Shown: positions 25,319 to 33,751, numbered from the stretch's first letter. The stretch: 64,000 bases of DNA from Streptomyces sulphureus DSM 40104 (GCF_000381025.1 NZ_KB905821.1:233649-297648); one strand, 5' to 3'. Numbers and translations are program-made. Notes: generated by a model not told the origin, from the sequence alone.

Positions 25319-25573
25319 ATGACGCAGAACACCGGGCGCCGACGGCGCCCCCTTGACCAAGCACCGGACGCGGTCACGTACGCGCGGCGGGCCGCTGGCC
25401 TCTCCAAGGTCCAGCTCGCGCGCCGCATCGGCATCTCCCCACAGCTCATGGGCGAGATCGAGAGCGGGCGGCGCAACGCGACTCCGAGCGTCCTCAACCG
25501 GCTCGCGGCCGCCCTGTCGTGCCCGCGCGTGGCGCTGGAGGCAGGCCACGAGCCGCAGGAGCGCGCCGCATGA
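25319..25573 (+). CDS. Cro-like XRE-family HTH protein
   Basis: An 84-residue protein with the HTH ARRAAGLSKVQLARRIGISP, then QLMGEIESGRRNATPSVLNR (about residues 22-61), the standard XRE fold. It is the first rightward gene after the operators, divergent from the repressor, so it probably acts like Cro in the lytic switch. The ATG at 25319 follows GGGGG closely and lies near the transcription start; an upstream in-frame extension from 25184 runs through the operators and is unlikely. Confidence 0.78.
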   Translation: MTQNTGRRRRPLDQAPDAVTYARRAAGLSKVQLARRIGISPQLMGEIESGRRNATPSVLNRLAAALSCPRVALEAGHEPQERAA

Positions 25574-25824
25574 CCGCGCGCTTCGGCTATGCGGAGGCAG
25601 CGGCGCAGATCCCGGGCGTCACCGAGTCGTGGCTGCGCAAGCACATCAAGGAGCTGCCCCACAGCAAGGTCGGCCGCCGCGTGTACTTCACGTCAGCCGA
25701 TCTGGAGCGCATCGACGCCATGCACCACGTCGAGCCGCGCTCGGCCTCGTCGGTGACGCCGGTATCTGGACTGGCGCCGGATCTGGCGCAGCTCAAGCCT
25801 CTGCCGGCTCGACGCGCGGCCTGA
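25570..25824 (+). CDS. Excisionase-like small HTH protein
   Basis: An 84-residue protein with a MerR/HTH_17-type winged helix: FGYAEAAAQIPGVTESWLRK, then HIKELPHSKVGRRVYFTSAD (residues 5-44). Proteins of this kind bind DNA as excisionases or regulators. Its ATG overlaps the stop of the Cro-like gene (ATGA). Excisionase activity with the nearby integrase is plausible, but a regulatory role is equally possible. Confidence 0.65.
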   Translation: MTARFGYAEAAAQIPGVTESWLRKHIKELPHSKVGRRVYFTSADLERIDAMHHVEPRSASSVTPVSGLAPDLAQLKPLPARRAA

Positions 25825-25839
25825 TCGACCGCCGAAGCG

Positions 25840-25871
25840 GGGCTGACCCGGACGGCCATCCGGATCAGCCC
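25840..25871 (+). terminator. Hairpin before the early operon
   Basis: GGGCTGA (25840-25846) pairs with TCAGCCC (25865-25871), with CCGGA/TCCGG inside. Lying between the excisionase-like gene and the early operon, it may attenuate transcription; no T-run follows. Confidence 0.45.
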
Positions 25872-25909
25872 GGAAACCCCACCCAACCAGTGAAGAAGAA
25901 GGGGTCACC

Positions 25910-26488
25910 ATGACCAACGGTACCCAGCTCCGCGCCGCTTTGGCGCTCACCGAGCTGGTCTCTCACCCGGACCTCCGCGCCGTGTCGTGGACTGTCGCAC
26001 CCGAGGGGGTGCTGTCCGGCTACCTGATCACTGAGCACGGCGCCGGTGAGCACGCTGACATCGCCGCCGTCCTGATGGGCTCCGGTGTCGAGCGGGACGT
26101 CTTCCGTGCACACACCGGCGAGATGCGCGGGGTCGCCACGGTCCGCACTGTGTGGCGCGACGTCGTGGTGACGCTGTCTGTCACCTACCCGCTGCGTGCC
26201 CCGCAGACGTCGTCGCCGGCGAAGCGTCTTGCCGACAGCCTGTCCGGAGAGGAGCAGGTGCAGGCGGTGGAGGTCGATGGGCACGCGCGTCTCAGTGTGG
26301 TCGTGACGCCGGACGACATCACGGCGTGGTCGTGGTGGGTCGCCCGGCTCGGCATCGAGCACGAGACGCTGCGCGGTGGCCACGCCACCGGTACGGGACG
26401 CACCGCGTGTGGTGTGGAGGTACGGCTGCTCGGTGTCGGGGTCGGGCGGCTCGCGACCCGCGCGGCTCTGGCGGGGGGTGTGCGGTGA
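25910..26488 (+). CDS. Phage protein of unknown function
   Basis: A 192-residue protein preceded by AGAAGAAGGGG. It is an alpha/beta soluble protein with Val-rich strands (VVVTLSVTY, LSVVVTPDDITAWSWW) and no recognised catalytic motif. It opens the long early operon; the next gene starts inside its stop codon (TGATG). Confidence 0.7.
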   Translation: MTNGTQLRAALALTELVSHPDLRAVSWTVAPEGVLSGYLITEHGAGEHADIAAVLMGSGVERDVFRAHTGEMRGVATVRTVWRDVVVTLSVTYPLRAPQTSSPAKRLADSLSGEEQVQAVEVDGHARLSVVVTPDDITAWSWWVARLGIEHETLRGGHATGTGRTACGVEVRLLGVGVGRLATRAALAGGVR

Positions 26489-26868
26489 TGTCGGGGCGGA
26501 TGCCTGTGTCCGGGCCACACCGGATCTACGTGGATGCCACCCCGTCCGGGGCTGGGCTGGATGTGTCGCACTGGCTGCACTCGGTGCTCGTGTCGGTGGC
26601 CGAGAAGGTGGCCGAGGACCCGCAGGGCGTGGTGGACGAGCTGGTGGAGATCGCCGAGCTATCGGCGTCGGCCGCTGCGCAGGGCTCGGACTCGCATGCC
26701 GCACATGAGCGGGACGTGCGGGTGCAGGACCTGATGGAGCAGGTGGCCGGGGCCGGTGTGCTGCCGGTGTACGGGACGCAGGTGGCTGCGCTCGCTGAGC
26801 GGCTGCGGACGCTGGTTACGCCGCGTCCGGTGCCGGGGCAGCGTGCCGAGGGTGGTGCTGCTGCGTGA
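26488..26868 (+). CDS. Phage protein of unknown function
   Basis: 126 residues, mostly helical and acidic (WLHSVLVSVAEKVAEDPQGV). ATG 26488 overlaps the preceding stop. A second helical part (VQDLMEQVAGAGVLPVYGTQ) ends in a flexible tail. No family recognised. Confidence 0.65.
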   Translation: MSGRMPVSGPHRIYVDATPSGAGLDVSHWLHSVLVSVAEKVAEDPQGVVDELVEIAELSASAAAQGSDSHAAHERDVRVQDLMEQVAGAGVLPVYGTQVAALAERLRTLVTPRPVPGQRAEGGAAA

Positions 26869-27128
26869 GGGCGCCGATCACTGTCGCGAGGGCAACGCTG
26901 CTGGTCACTGCGGGCGAGTGGCCCGACGCGCGAGCCTTCCGACCGCACGCCGAGGACGGCGAGTTCCTCGGCTACACGTTCCAGGTCGGGGAGCTGCACT
27001 CCGCTCGGTATGGGTGGATCACCGCGTCCGGGGCCGCCTACGCCAGGGGGCTGGAGGCGTACCGCTCGCACGCGGCTGACGTGCTGCGGCACGCCGTGCG
27101 GGATGAGGCCAAGCGGGGGGAGCGCTGA
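26865..27128 (+). CDS. Phage protein of unknown function
   Basis: 87 residues starting at GTG 26865, which overlaps the previous stop by four bases. It contains a short mixed alpha/beta segment with aromatic residues (FLGYTFQVGELHSARYGWIT). No family recognised; translational coupling supports that it is real. Confidence 0.6.
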   Translation: MRAPITVARATLLVTAGEWPDARAFRPHAEDGEFLGYTFQVGELHSARYGWITASGAAYARGLEAYRSHAADVLRHAVRDEAKRGER

Positions 27129-27349
27129 TGAGCGCCCGCGACGAGCTCCGCGAGGAGCTGGTTCGTCCGAAGCGGCTCGGGGAGTACTACCTGCCCGAGG
27201 GCGCGGAAGACCTGATCAGCCGAGTCCGCGCCGAGGTGCTGCGCGAGGCCGCCGACGAGGCGGATGCCCGCGCCGAGTCGCACACGGTGGCAGCAGTCGC
27301 CGACATGTTCCGCCGCATGGCCGACGCCGCCGAGCGGGGTGACCGCTGA
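27128..27349 (+). CDS. Small helical phage protein
   Basis: 73 residues, highly charged (MSARDELREELVRPKRLGEY, then AEVLREAADEADARAESH), predicted as two long helices and possibly a coiled coil. ATG overlaps the preceding stop by one base. Function unknown. Confidence 0.6.
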   Translation: MSARDELREELVRPKRLGEYYLPEGAEDLISRVRAEVLREAADEADARAESHTVAAVADMFRRMADAAERGDR

Positions 27350-27561
27350 TGGCCGGCCTCTGCTATCGCCGCGCGGTACTCCTCGCCACCGCCCGCGCCG
27401 AGGGCGGGACTTGGACGACTCGCCGGGCCTACCGCACACAGCGTCTCGCCCCGCGCCGCCGCACCGCCCGCCTTGACCTCGCATACCTCGCCCGCACCGG
27501 ACACCTCACCGCGACCGACGGCACCGCGCGGGCCTACACCCTCCCCGGAGGCACCCGATGA
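27349..27561 (+). CDS. Small basic phage protein
   Basis: 70 residues, rich in Arg and Thr (TTRRAYRTQRLAPRRRTARL), with the look of a small winged-helix or nucleic-acid-binding protein: RRAYRTQR then LAYLARTGHLTATDG. The ATG overlaps the preceding stop by one base. Function unknown. Confidence 0.55.
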   Translation: MAGLCYRRAVLLATARAEGGTWTTRRAYRTQRLAPRRRTARLDLAYLARTGHLTATDGTARAYTLPGGTR

Positions 27562-27815
27562 ACGGACCCCAGCACTTCCGCGAGGCCGAACGCCTCGCCG
27601 ACATGGCGCACCACTTCACCTACGGCGACGGCGCCGACTCGGTCACCGGGGCCGCGCTCGCCGCCGAGGCGCAGGTGCACGCCACCCTCGCCCTCGCCGC
27701 TGCAACCGCGCTGGTGGACGAGACCCCTCGCTCGGACTCGCACAGCGAGTACCGGGCCTGGGCCGAGGTGGCTGCCAGCGACTACCGTGCACCGGAGCCG
27801 CCCCGTGTCCACTGA
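27558..27815 (+). CDS. Small phage protein with helical core
   Basis: 85 residues: FREAERLADMAHHFTYGDGA, then an Ala-rich helix (EAQVHATLALAAATAL) and SEYRAWAEVAASDY. This arrangement is often seen in actinophage hypothetical proteins next to recombination genes. ATG overlaps the preceding stop; the end overlaps the nuclease gene by 11 bases. Confidence 0.62.
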   Translation: MNGPQHFREAERLADMAHHFTYGDGADSVTGAALAAEAQVHATLALAAATALVDETPRSDSHSEYRAWAEVAASDYRAPEPPRVH

Positions 27816-28722
27816 CACCGCGCTGGCCGGGGCGAAAGCCCCGGCCGCCGGCCGCCGCTCCACCAAGAGCGCGCCGACCGGCGCCGACCGCATCCCCCGC
27901 CGCTCCCAGGGCTGGTACCGGGACCCGCTCGACTCCAAGGTCAAGTTGCGTTCGGTCACCACCATCCTGTCGCAGGGCATGCCCAAGGAAGCGTTGGTCT
28001 TCTGGGCGGGGAACCTGACCGCCGAGACCGCGCTGGACAACCTCCCCTACCTCGTCCGGGCCTCGCTGCGGCCGGAGGACCGTGCGGAGGCGTACGACTG
28101 GCTGCGCCGGGCTCACACCCGTAAGAAGGACGCCCGCGCCGCCGTCGGCTCCGCCGTCCACCAGCTCATTGAAGCGCACGTCCTCGGACAGCCCGTCCCG
28201 GACGAGCTGCGCGATGACGAGGAAGTGCGGCCCTACGTCGCCCACTTCGAGCGGTTCGTCTCCGACTGGGACGTCACCTTCGAAGCCTCGGAGATGGTGG
28301 TGGCGAACTACACGCGGGGCTACGCCGGGACGCTGGACTACTACCTGCGCTCGCCCCTGATCGCCGCCGAACTTGGCACCTACGCCGACACGGTGTTCAT
28401 GGGCGACACGAAGACCGGCGGCGAACTGGACAAGAAGGGCGTCTACCCCGAGGCGGGGTTGCAGATGGCCGCCTACGCCCACGCGGAAGTCGGCTGGCTC
28501 CGCGACGGCTCCAAGGTGCCGCTCCCGACCGTGTACCACACAGGGATCGTGCTGCACCTCCGCCCGGAGGGGTACCGGCCCGTCCCCGTTGCCTGCGGGG
28601 CCGCCGAGTTCGCCGCCTTCTGCCACGCCCGGGACATCGCCGAGTTCCAGCGCACAACCGCTAAGGGAGTCGTCGGCGAGGCCCTCACCCTCCCCACCAC
28701 CAGCGAAGAGAGGGCAGCCTGA
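27805..28722 (+). CDS. PD-(D/E)XK nuclease, Cas4/RecB-like
   Basis: The 305-residue protein shows the complete nuclease fold: the early helix GSAVHQLIEAH (about 112-122), the metal-binding Asp in GYAGTLDYYL (about 173-182), the core motif MGDTKTGGELDK (Asp-x-Lys, about 199-210) and the following helix GLQMAAYAHA with the QxxxY motif. Such enzymes resect DNA ends for phage recombination. GTG 27805 follows GGAG by nine bases; it ends in a 1-base overlap with the Gp3-like gene, so an end-resection and strand-handling pair is likely. Confidence 0.82.
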   Translation: MSTDTALAGAKAPAAGRRSTKSAPTGADRIPRRSQGWYRDPLDSKVKLRSVTTILSQGMPKEALVFWAGNLTAETALDNLPYLVRASLRPEDRAEAYDWLRRAHTRKKDARAAVGSAVHQLIEAHVLGQPVPDELRDDEEVRPYVAHFERFVSDWDVTFEASEMVVANYTRGYAGTLDYYLRSPLIAAELGTYADTVFMGDTKTGGELDKKGVYPEAGLQMAAYAHAEVGWLRDGSKVPLPTVYHTGIVLHLRPEGYRPVPVACGAAEFAAFCHARDIAEFQRTTAKGVVGEALTLPTTSEERAA

Positions 28723-29810
28723 TGCCGATTCTCGATCTACAGCAGCGCACCCGCGAGTTGGGGCGCATCCGGATCGGCGTCACCGCGCCGACCCAGAGCG
28801 GCAGCAAGCGCCCCGCGAAGCTGGACAGGTTCCGCTTCACCTCCGCGTCGAAGCCACTGCTGGAGAAGGTCGCCGCCCTGTACGGCGGCACCGTGGCGGA
28901 CTGGACCCCCGCCAACGGTGGCCCCGCCGCCTACGAGGTCATCACCGAGGCCCGCCGGGTGCCCATCCTCGTCCCGCCGCAGCCCGTCTCCCAGTACTAC
29001 GAGCTGTGGTCCGGCGGCGGCTGCCAACGCCGCTGCGACGGCGTCACCGAACTCCTCGCCGACCGGGCATGCCCGTGCGGCCCGGACCCAGAGCGGCGCG
29101 AGTGCAAGCCCACCACCCGGCTCAACGTCGTACTCCGCGACGTGCCCGGCGTCGGGGTGTGGCGGCTGGAGTCCCACGGCTACTACGCCGCCGTCGAACT
29201 CCCCGGCGTCGCCGAGCTGCTGGCCAAGGCTGGCGGATACGTCGAGGCGTACCTCGGGCTGGAGGAGCGCACCGCCAAGCGGGACGGGCAGACGCGGCGG
29301 TGGATGGTGCCGACGATTGACATCGACATCGCGCCGTCCGCGCTGATGGCCGGGCAGACCAGCACGGCTGCCGTGTCGAACGTCCCGGAGCGTGCCGCGC
29401 TGGAGGCACCGCGTCCGGACTACGTCGCGCTCGCCGAGGCTGCCACGACGGCGGCCGCCGTGGGCGAGCTGTGGAAGCAGGCGGTGCAGGCCGGGCATAT
29501 GGACGACCAGATCGCCACGGCTCTCCGGGCCCGGGGCGAGACGCTGAAGCAGGCTGCTCCCCCTTCCCCTCAACAGGGGGAGGAGACGCCCGAGTTGATG
29601 GAGGCCGAGATCGTCCCGGACGACGAGACGCCCGACGAGGCGCCCGAGGACGTGTGGTTCGACATCATCGCCGCCGCTGGAAAGCACGGCTGGTCCACCG
29701 CCGAGGTAGAGCAGCGGTTCGCCCAGGCGAACGATGGTCTCCACCCGTCCACCGCGTCAGCCTCCCGGCTGCGGGCCTTCCTCGAGGAAGTGAAAGGGGG
29801 CCGGGCATGA
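28722..29810 (+). CDS. Gp3-like recombination directionality factor family protein
   Basis: A 362-residue protein resembling phiC31 Gp3 and relatives: ELGRIRIGVTAPTQSG, KLDRFRFTSASKPLLEKVAA, GGTVADWTPANGGPAAYEVI and VPPQPVSQYYELWSGGG in the N-terminal half, a Cys cluster (CQRRC, ACPCGP, ECKPTTRLNV) and GVWRLESHGYYAAVELPG. In phiC31, Gp3 reverses a serine integrase. This element has a tyrosine integrase, so here it may do something else, for example act as an annealing or ssDNA-binding partner of the adjacent nuclease. The C-terminal third is acidic and phage-specific. Family assignment is from memory of the motifs. Confidence 0.72.
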   Translation: MPILDLQQRTRELGRIRIGVTAPTQSGSKRPAKLDRFRFTSASKPLLEKVAALYGGTVADWTPANGGPAAYEVITEARRVPILVPPQPVSQYYELWSGGGCQRRCDGVTELLADRACPCGPDPERRECKPTTRLNVVLRDVPGVGVWRLESHGYYAAVELPGVAELLAKAGGYVEAYLGLEERTAKRDGQTRRWMVPTIDIDIAPSALMAGQTSTAAVSNVPERAALEAPRPDYVALAEAATTAAAVGELWKQAVQAGHMDDQIATALRARGETLKQAAPPSPQQGEETPELMEAEIVPDDETPDEAPEDVWFDIIAAAGKHGWSTAEVEQRFAQANDGLHPSTASASRLRAFLEEVKGGRA

Positions 29811-30523
29811 GCTGGCACCTCGGCCGCATGTGCGGCTTCGACCTGGAGACCACCGGCACCGACGTCGAGACGGACCGGATCGTGACCGCCTGCGTCGTCC
29901 AGTGCGGCGGCGGGCTGCCGACGCAGTCCGCGACGTGGCTCGCGAACCCCGGGATCGAGATCCCCGAAGAGGCCGCCAAGGTCCACGGCATCACCACCGA
30001 ACGGGCCCGCGCCGACGGGCGGCCGGCCGCCGAGGTGGTGGAGCAGGTGACCGCCGCGCTCGCCCAGGTCGCCCGTGACGGGACTCCGATCGTGGCCATG
30101 AACGCAGCGTTCGACCTCACGATGCAGGACCGCGAGTGCGAGCGGTACAGCGTCCCGTCGCTGTGGGGCATCACCGAGCCGCTCATCATCGATCCCCGCG
30201 TACTCGACAAGGCCGTCGACCGGTACCGGCGCGGCTCCCGCACGCTGACGGCGCTCTGCGAGCACTACCAAGTGCCTCTCGACAGGGCGCACTCCGCGGA
30301 TGCGGACGCCATCGCCGCCTGCCGCGTCGCCTGGCGCATCGCCAGCCTCTACCCGCGCATCGCCACCGACCTCGGCGAGCTGCACGAGCACCAAGCGGCC
30401 TGGGCCCGAGAGCAAGCGGAGTCGCTCGCCGGGTACTTCGCCCGCACGCCCGGCAAGGAGCACCAGGCCGACACCGTGCGGACCGAGTGGCCCCTCATCC
30501 CGCGGCAGAGGGGGCACCAGTGA
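29807..30523 (+). CDS. DEDDh 3'-5' exonuclease (DnaQ/polymerase epsilon-like)
   Basis: A 238-residue exonuclease with all four acidic residues: GFDLETTGTD near residue 8 (Asp, Glu), NAAFDLTMQDREC near 99 (Asp) and AHSADADAIAA near 163 (His and Asp). It is related to the proofreading subunit of DNA polymerase III, though no polymerase is encoded nearby, so it may act in phage recombination or host DNA degradation. ATG 29807 overlaps the preceding stop. Confidence 0.9.
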   Translation: MSWHLGRMCGFDLETTGTDVETDRIVTACVVQCGGGLPTQSATWLANPGIEIPEEAAKVHGITTERARADGRPAAEVVEQVTAALAQVARDGTPIVAMNAAFDLTMQDRECERYSVPSLWGITEPLIIDPRVLDKAVDRYRRGSRTLTALCEHYQVPLDRAHSADADAIAACRVAWRIASLYPRIATDLGELHEHQAAWAREQAESLAGYFARTPGKEHQADTVRTEWPLIPRQRGHQ

Positions 30524-30648
30524 GCACCCTCTACTTCATCCTCACTCAACTCGGCGTGGCCGGAGTCGGGGCCATCATCACCGGCGCACTCCTCATCGTC
30601 CACGAAAGCATCCAGATCCTGCGCAGGGGACGGGAGGACGCCAAGTGA
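30520..30648 (+). CDS. Tiny single-pass membrane protein
   Basis: 42 residues: GTG start, one hydrophobic helix (about residues 4-28, including GVAGVGAIITGALLIVHE) and a basic tail (ILRRGREDAK). Both ends overlap neighbouring genes by four bases. Function unknown. Confidence 0.55.
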   Translation: MSTLYFILTQLGVAGVGAIITGALLIVHESIQILRRGREDAK

Positions 30649-30896
30649 CCGCCCTGCCCTACGCGATCGGGCTCGCCACAGCCGCGGGTGGCGCCGCCGC
30701 CGTGGTCGCCAGCGTGCGCCGACTGCTCCCCGCCGCGCCCACCGGCCGACACCGGACACTCCCGGCGCGTCAGTACGAGGCCACCGTCCCGGGACGGTGC
30801 ACCTGCGTGGACTGGGACCGCATGACCACCCGCACCCTCCACGCGGACGGGAGCAGCACCTGCCGCTCCTGCGGACACCGGGAGGTGCCCCGGTGA
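30645..30896 (+). CDS. Small protein with N-terminal helix and Cys motif
   Basis: 83 residues with a hydrophobic N-terminus (YAIGLATAAGGAAAVVASV) and, near the end, CTCVDWD and CRSCGHRE, a likely zinc ribbon. It overlaps both neighbours by four bases. Function unknown. Confidence 0.55.
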   Translation: MTALPYAIGLATAAGGAAAVVASVRRLLPAAPTGRHRTLPARQYEATVPGRCTCVDWDRMTTRTLHADGSSTCRSCGHREVPR

Positions 30897-31495
30897 CCAC
30901 TCCGACCCTCCCGGGAGTGGCCCCCGCCGTCACCGGCCATCAGGCCGGGGCGGCGGGGCCCCGCCGCCCCCTCGTCATCGGATGCGACCTATCCCTGACC
31001 TCCACCGGCGTGGCCGGCGACGGCTGGACCGACCGCATCCGCCCACCAGGACGCCTCCGCGGAGACGCTCGGCTGCGGCACGTGCGCGACACGGTCGTCA
31101 GCTACATCCGCAACGCGGACCTCGTGGTGATCGAGGGCCCCGCCTACCGGCACGCCGCGATGGCCGGACACGAGGACCTCGCCGGACTGCGGGTGCTGGT
31201 GCGGGTGTACTGCTACAGCCACGACATCCCCTACGCGCTCGTACCGCCCGCCTCACTCAAGCAGTACGTGACCGGCCACGGCAACGCCTCCAAGGGCCGC
31301 GTGCGCACCGCGGTCGCCGAGCTGTACGGCATCCGCACCGAGGGACCCGCACGGTACGACGAGGCCGACGCTTACGGACTCGCCGCGGCCGGCCTGGACT
31401 GGCTCGGCCACCCCCTGGCCGCGGTGCCCGAGGAGCAGCGGGAGGCGCTCGCCGGCGTCCAGTGGCCGAGCCGCGAGGCGGTGACCGGACCATGA
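30893..31495 (+). CDS. RuvC-like Holliday junction resolvase/RNase H-fold nuclease
   Basis: The 200-residue protein has an RNase H-like fold: LVIGCDLSLTSTGVAGD near residue 30 (first Asp), ADLVVIEGPAYRHA near 78 (Glu), and RYDEADAYGLAAAGLDW near 150 (last Asp pair). These positions match phage RuvC-type resolvases that cut branched DNA before packaging. GTG 30893 overlaps the previous stop by four bases. Confidence 0.85.
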   Translation: MTTPTLPGVAPAVTGHQAGAAGPRRPLVIGCDLSLTSTGVAGDGWTDRIRPPGRLRGDARLRHVRDTVVSYIRNADLVVIEGPAYRHAAMAGHEDLAGLRVLVRVYCYSHDIPYALVPPASLKQYVTGHGNASKGRVRTAVAELYGIRTEGPARYDEADAYGLAAAGLDWLGHPLAAVPEEQREALAGVQWPSREAVTGP

Positions 31496-31686
31496 GCCCG
31501 CCGGTGCTCGACTGGCGCCACCCCCGCCACTGGAGGGCGCACGCCCGACCGTGTCGGTACTGCGGCGCTCCGACTCGCCTCCGTGACAGTCGCAGCAGCC
31601 CCGCGCACAAGACGTGCGCGGAGGAGGCCCTCGCCTGCCAGGCGGAGGAGCAGGCCGCGCGGTGGCGCCCCGGAACGCTGCCGTGA
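31492..31686 (+). CDS. Small zinc-finger protein
   Basis: 64 residues with CRYCGAPTRLRDSRSSPAHKTC, split here as CRYCG then a His/Cys pair (AHKTC), a plausible zinc site. ATG overlaps the resolvase stop. Function unknown. Confidence 0.5.
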   Translation: MSPPVLDWRHPRHWRAHARPCRYCGAPTRLRDSRSSPAHKTCAEEALACQAEEQAARWRPGTLP

Positions 31687-31982
31687 CCGCCGCGGCGGGG
31701 GCTGCCCGCAGCGGCTGCCCCCGCTGCGGCGCCCCGATCTGGCGCCAACTCGTCGGCCGCCGGGCAGCGTTGATGGTCAGCGCAGACGACGACCCGATGC
31801 CGCTGGCCGACGCGCTGCCCCATACCGGGCCCAACCGGCTCGCGTGGCGCGTTCGGCGCCTGCACGGAGGCGGGTGCGAGCTGCACTGGCTGCATCTCAA
31901 TTCGCCGGTGCCCGCGGCCGTCGAGGTGGTCCTCGACCACCAGTGCCCGCCCGAGGACCGGCCGCCCGAGGCGCTGTGGTGA
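31683..31982 (+). CDS. Small zinc-ribbon protein
   Basis: 99 residues starting GTG 31683; CPRCGAPIWRQLVGR near residue 11 is a zinc knuckle. The rest is a mixed alpha/beta fold (RLAWRVRRLHGGGCELHWLH). It overlaps its upstream neighbour by four bases. Function unknown. Confidence 0.55.
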   Translation: MTAAAGAARSGCPRCGAPIWRQLVGRRAALMVSADDDPMPLADALPHTGPNRLAWRVRRLHGGGCELHWLHLNSPVPAAVEVVLDHQCPPEDRPPEALW

Positions 31983-32034
31983 CGCCGCCCGCCGCTTCCC
32001 CCTTCCCTTGACCAGCACAACCGAAGGAAGACAC

Positions 32035-32907
32035 ATGCCCTGGGCCCGGTTCGACGACCGTTTCCCCTCCCACCGAAAGGTGCGCCTGCTGTCGGACGCG
32101 GCGTTCCGGCTGTACGTCTCCGCGATCTGCTGGAGCGCCGAGAACCTCACCGACGGCGTCATCACGACGCGCGAGTTGCGACTCGTAAGCGACGTGAAGA
32201 GCGCGCGTAAACGAGCTGAAGAGCTCGTTGAGAGTGGTCTTTGGGAAGTCGTCCCCGAGACGGGTTGGCGCATCCACGACTACCACGAATACCAGCCGAC
32301 CACCGCCCAGGTGCAGGCCGACCGCAAGGCGAAAACCGCACGTCAACAGCGGTGGCGCGAGAAGAAGAAGGGCACCGAAGCCCCGCCCGATCCTCCGCCC
32401 AACACACCCGATGTAGACGCATCTACAGACCCGTCGCGAGACGCCCCTGGAGACGCTGCCCCACGCGCGCGCGTCCCCGGCCCGGCCCGGCCCGACCCGA
32501 ACCCCCCTATGGGGGGTGAGGGTGTGTGTGCCCCTACCGGTAGTACCGGGCGCGGGCACGAGACGGCGCACACACCCGTCCCGCCCAACTTCCAGCCCAG
32601 CAACGACTCGACCGCATGGGCCGACCGCGAAGGACACACCCAGCGGCTCGGCGGCCCGGACGGACTCGCCCGCGTCACCGCCGCCTTCACCGACTGGCAC
32701 ACCGCCAAAGGCACCCGCGCAGCCGATCCCGACGCCCTCTGGCGCAAGTGGGTCCGCGACCAGCGCGCCCCGCTCCCGAGCCAGGAACCTCCGCTTCCCG
32801 CCGGCGCCGACGTCGTGCCCCTCCGCGACCGCCGACAGCAGGCCACCAACGACCTCTTCGGCCGCGCCATGCAGCGCGCCCAGACCCGCATGCAGCAGGA
32901 GTCCTGA
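32035..32907 (+). CDS. Replication-initiator-like winged-helix protein
   Basis: A 290-residue protein with strong Shine-Dalgarno GAAGGAAGA. The N-terminal about 110 residues (WARFDDRFPSHRKVRLLSD, AFRLYVSAICWSAENLTDGV, SGLWEVVPETGWRIHDYHEY) are typical of phage replisome organisers with a winged helix. A Pro/Thr-rich linker follows, then a second helical part (RVTAAFTDWHTAKGTRAADP, then WRKWVRDQR), like DnaD/DnaT-type domains that recruit helicase. It probably opens the phage origin. The linker holds low-complexity G/T runs near 32508-32550. Confidence 0.75.
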   Translation: MPWARFDDRFPSHRKVRLLSDAAFRLYVSAICWSAENLTDGVITTRELRLVSDVKSARKRAEELVESGLWEVVPETGWRIHDYHEYQPTTAQVQADRKAKTARQQRWREKKKGTEAPPDPPPNTPDVDASTDPSRDAPGDAAPRARVPGPARPDPNPPMGGEGVCAPTGSTGRGHETAHTPVPPNFQPSNDSTAWADREGHTQRLGGPDGLARVTAAFTDWHTAKGTRAADPDALWRKWVRDQRAPLPSQEPPLPAGADVVPLRDRRQQATNDLFGRAMQRAQTRMQQES

Positions 32908-33461
32908 TGACCCCCGACGAAACCGTGATCCTCGCCCGGTACGTCCGCGCCCTCTGCCCCCAACAGGCCATGGACGAATACACCCCCGACGCCTGGCACG
33001 ACGTGCTCCAGGACGTCACCCTCTCCGACGCCCGCAGCGGCGCCGCCCGCGTCGCCCGCCGCCAACCTTTCGTCGCCCCCGCCGAGATCCTCGCCGAGGT
33101 CCACCAACTCCACGCCGAGCGCCTCGACGGATTCCAGTACGAGCCCGTACCCGGCGACGACGACCCGCAGGCATACCTCACCGCATACCGACAGCAGCGA
33201 GCCGCCGTCACCGCCGGCACCCGCCCCGCCGCACCCGCCGCCCAGCAACTCCCGCCCGCCCGAAGCGACATGAAGCAGATGCTCACCGCCGCAGGCCGCC
33301 ACCTCCCCGACGACGAGGCGCCCCGCACCCCGCGCCCCACCTCGATCGCCTGCCCCACCTGCACCGCCCGCATCGGACAGCCCTGCAAGACACCAAGCGG
33401 GAAGCACCGCAGCCCCCACGGCGCCCGACGCCGCGCCCTCACCGCAGGAGCCGCAGCGTGA
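32907..33461 (+). CDS. Probable helicase-loader-like protein with zinc finger
   Basis: A 184-residue protein. The first 65 residues (TVILARYVRALCPQQAMDEY, AWHDVLQDVTLSDARSGAAR, QPFVAPAEILAEV) resemble the G39P family of phage helicase loaders, with the Trp and the PxxAEI site conserved. The last 30 residues form the actinophage-type zinc finger CPTCTARIGQPC-KTPSGKHRSPHGARR. Coupling to the initiator gene (ATG inside its stop) supports a joint role in loading host DnaB. The loader assignment is inference. Confidence 0.6.
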   Translation: MTPDETVILARYVRALCPQQAMDEYTPDAWHDVLQDVTLSDARSGAARVARRQPFVAPAEILAEVHQLHAERLDGFQYEPVPGDDDPQAYLTAYRQQRAAVTAGTRPAAPAAQQLPPARSDMKQMLTAAGRHLPDDEAPRTPRPTSIACPTCTARIGQPCKTPSGKHRSPHGARRRALTAGAAA

Positions 33462-33667
33462 CCAACGCTCCCCGGCCTGCCGAGCTCCGACGCGACCCAC
33501 AGCCCGACCTCAAGGTCGCCTGCCCCTGGTGCCGAGCCCGCCCCAGGGACCGCTGCACCGGCGTCCGCGGACGTGTCCGTGCCACCAGCCACCCAAGCCG
33601 CATCGACGCCGCACAGCTCACCCCAGAAAGCGCCACACGGCCGACAGAAGGCCAAACGACCCCCTAG
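33458..33667 (+). CDS. Small zinc-finger protein
   Basis: 69 residues with CPWCRARPRDRCTGVRGRVR and a distal His (TSHPSR), the same finger type as at the end of the preceding protein, perhaps a duplicated domain. GTG 33458 overlaps by four bases. Confidence 0.58.
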   Translation: MTNAPRPAELRRDPQPDLKVACPWCRARPRDRCTGVRGRVRATSHPSRIDAAQLTPESATRPTEGQTTP

Positions 33668-33751
33668 GCGACCACACGCCACGCAGCACCCAAAAGGACG
33701 TCAGACGGCCACACAGAGCCGAACCTCAACCCCCGCGAACGGAGGCGACGA

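Noticed and set aside
32508..32550. Low-complexity G/T and C/G runs as a replication origin
   Set aside because: The stretch is the coding linker of the initiator-like protein; no iterons or AT-rich unwinding region are visible.
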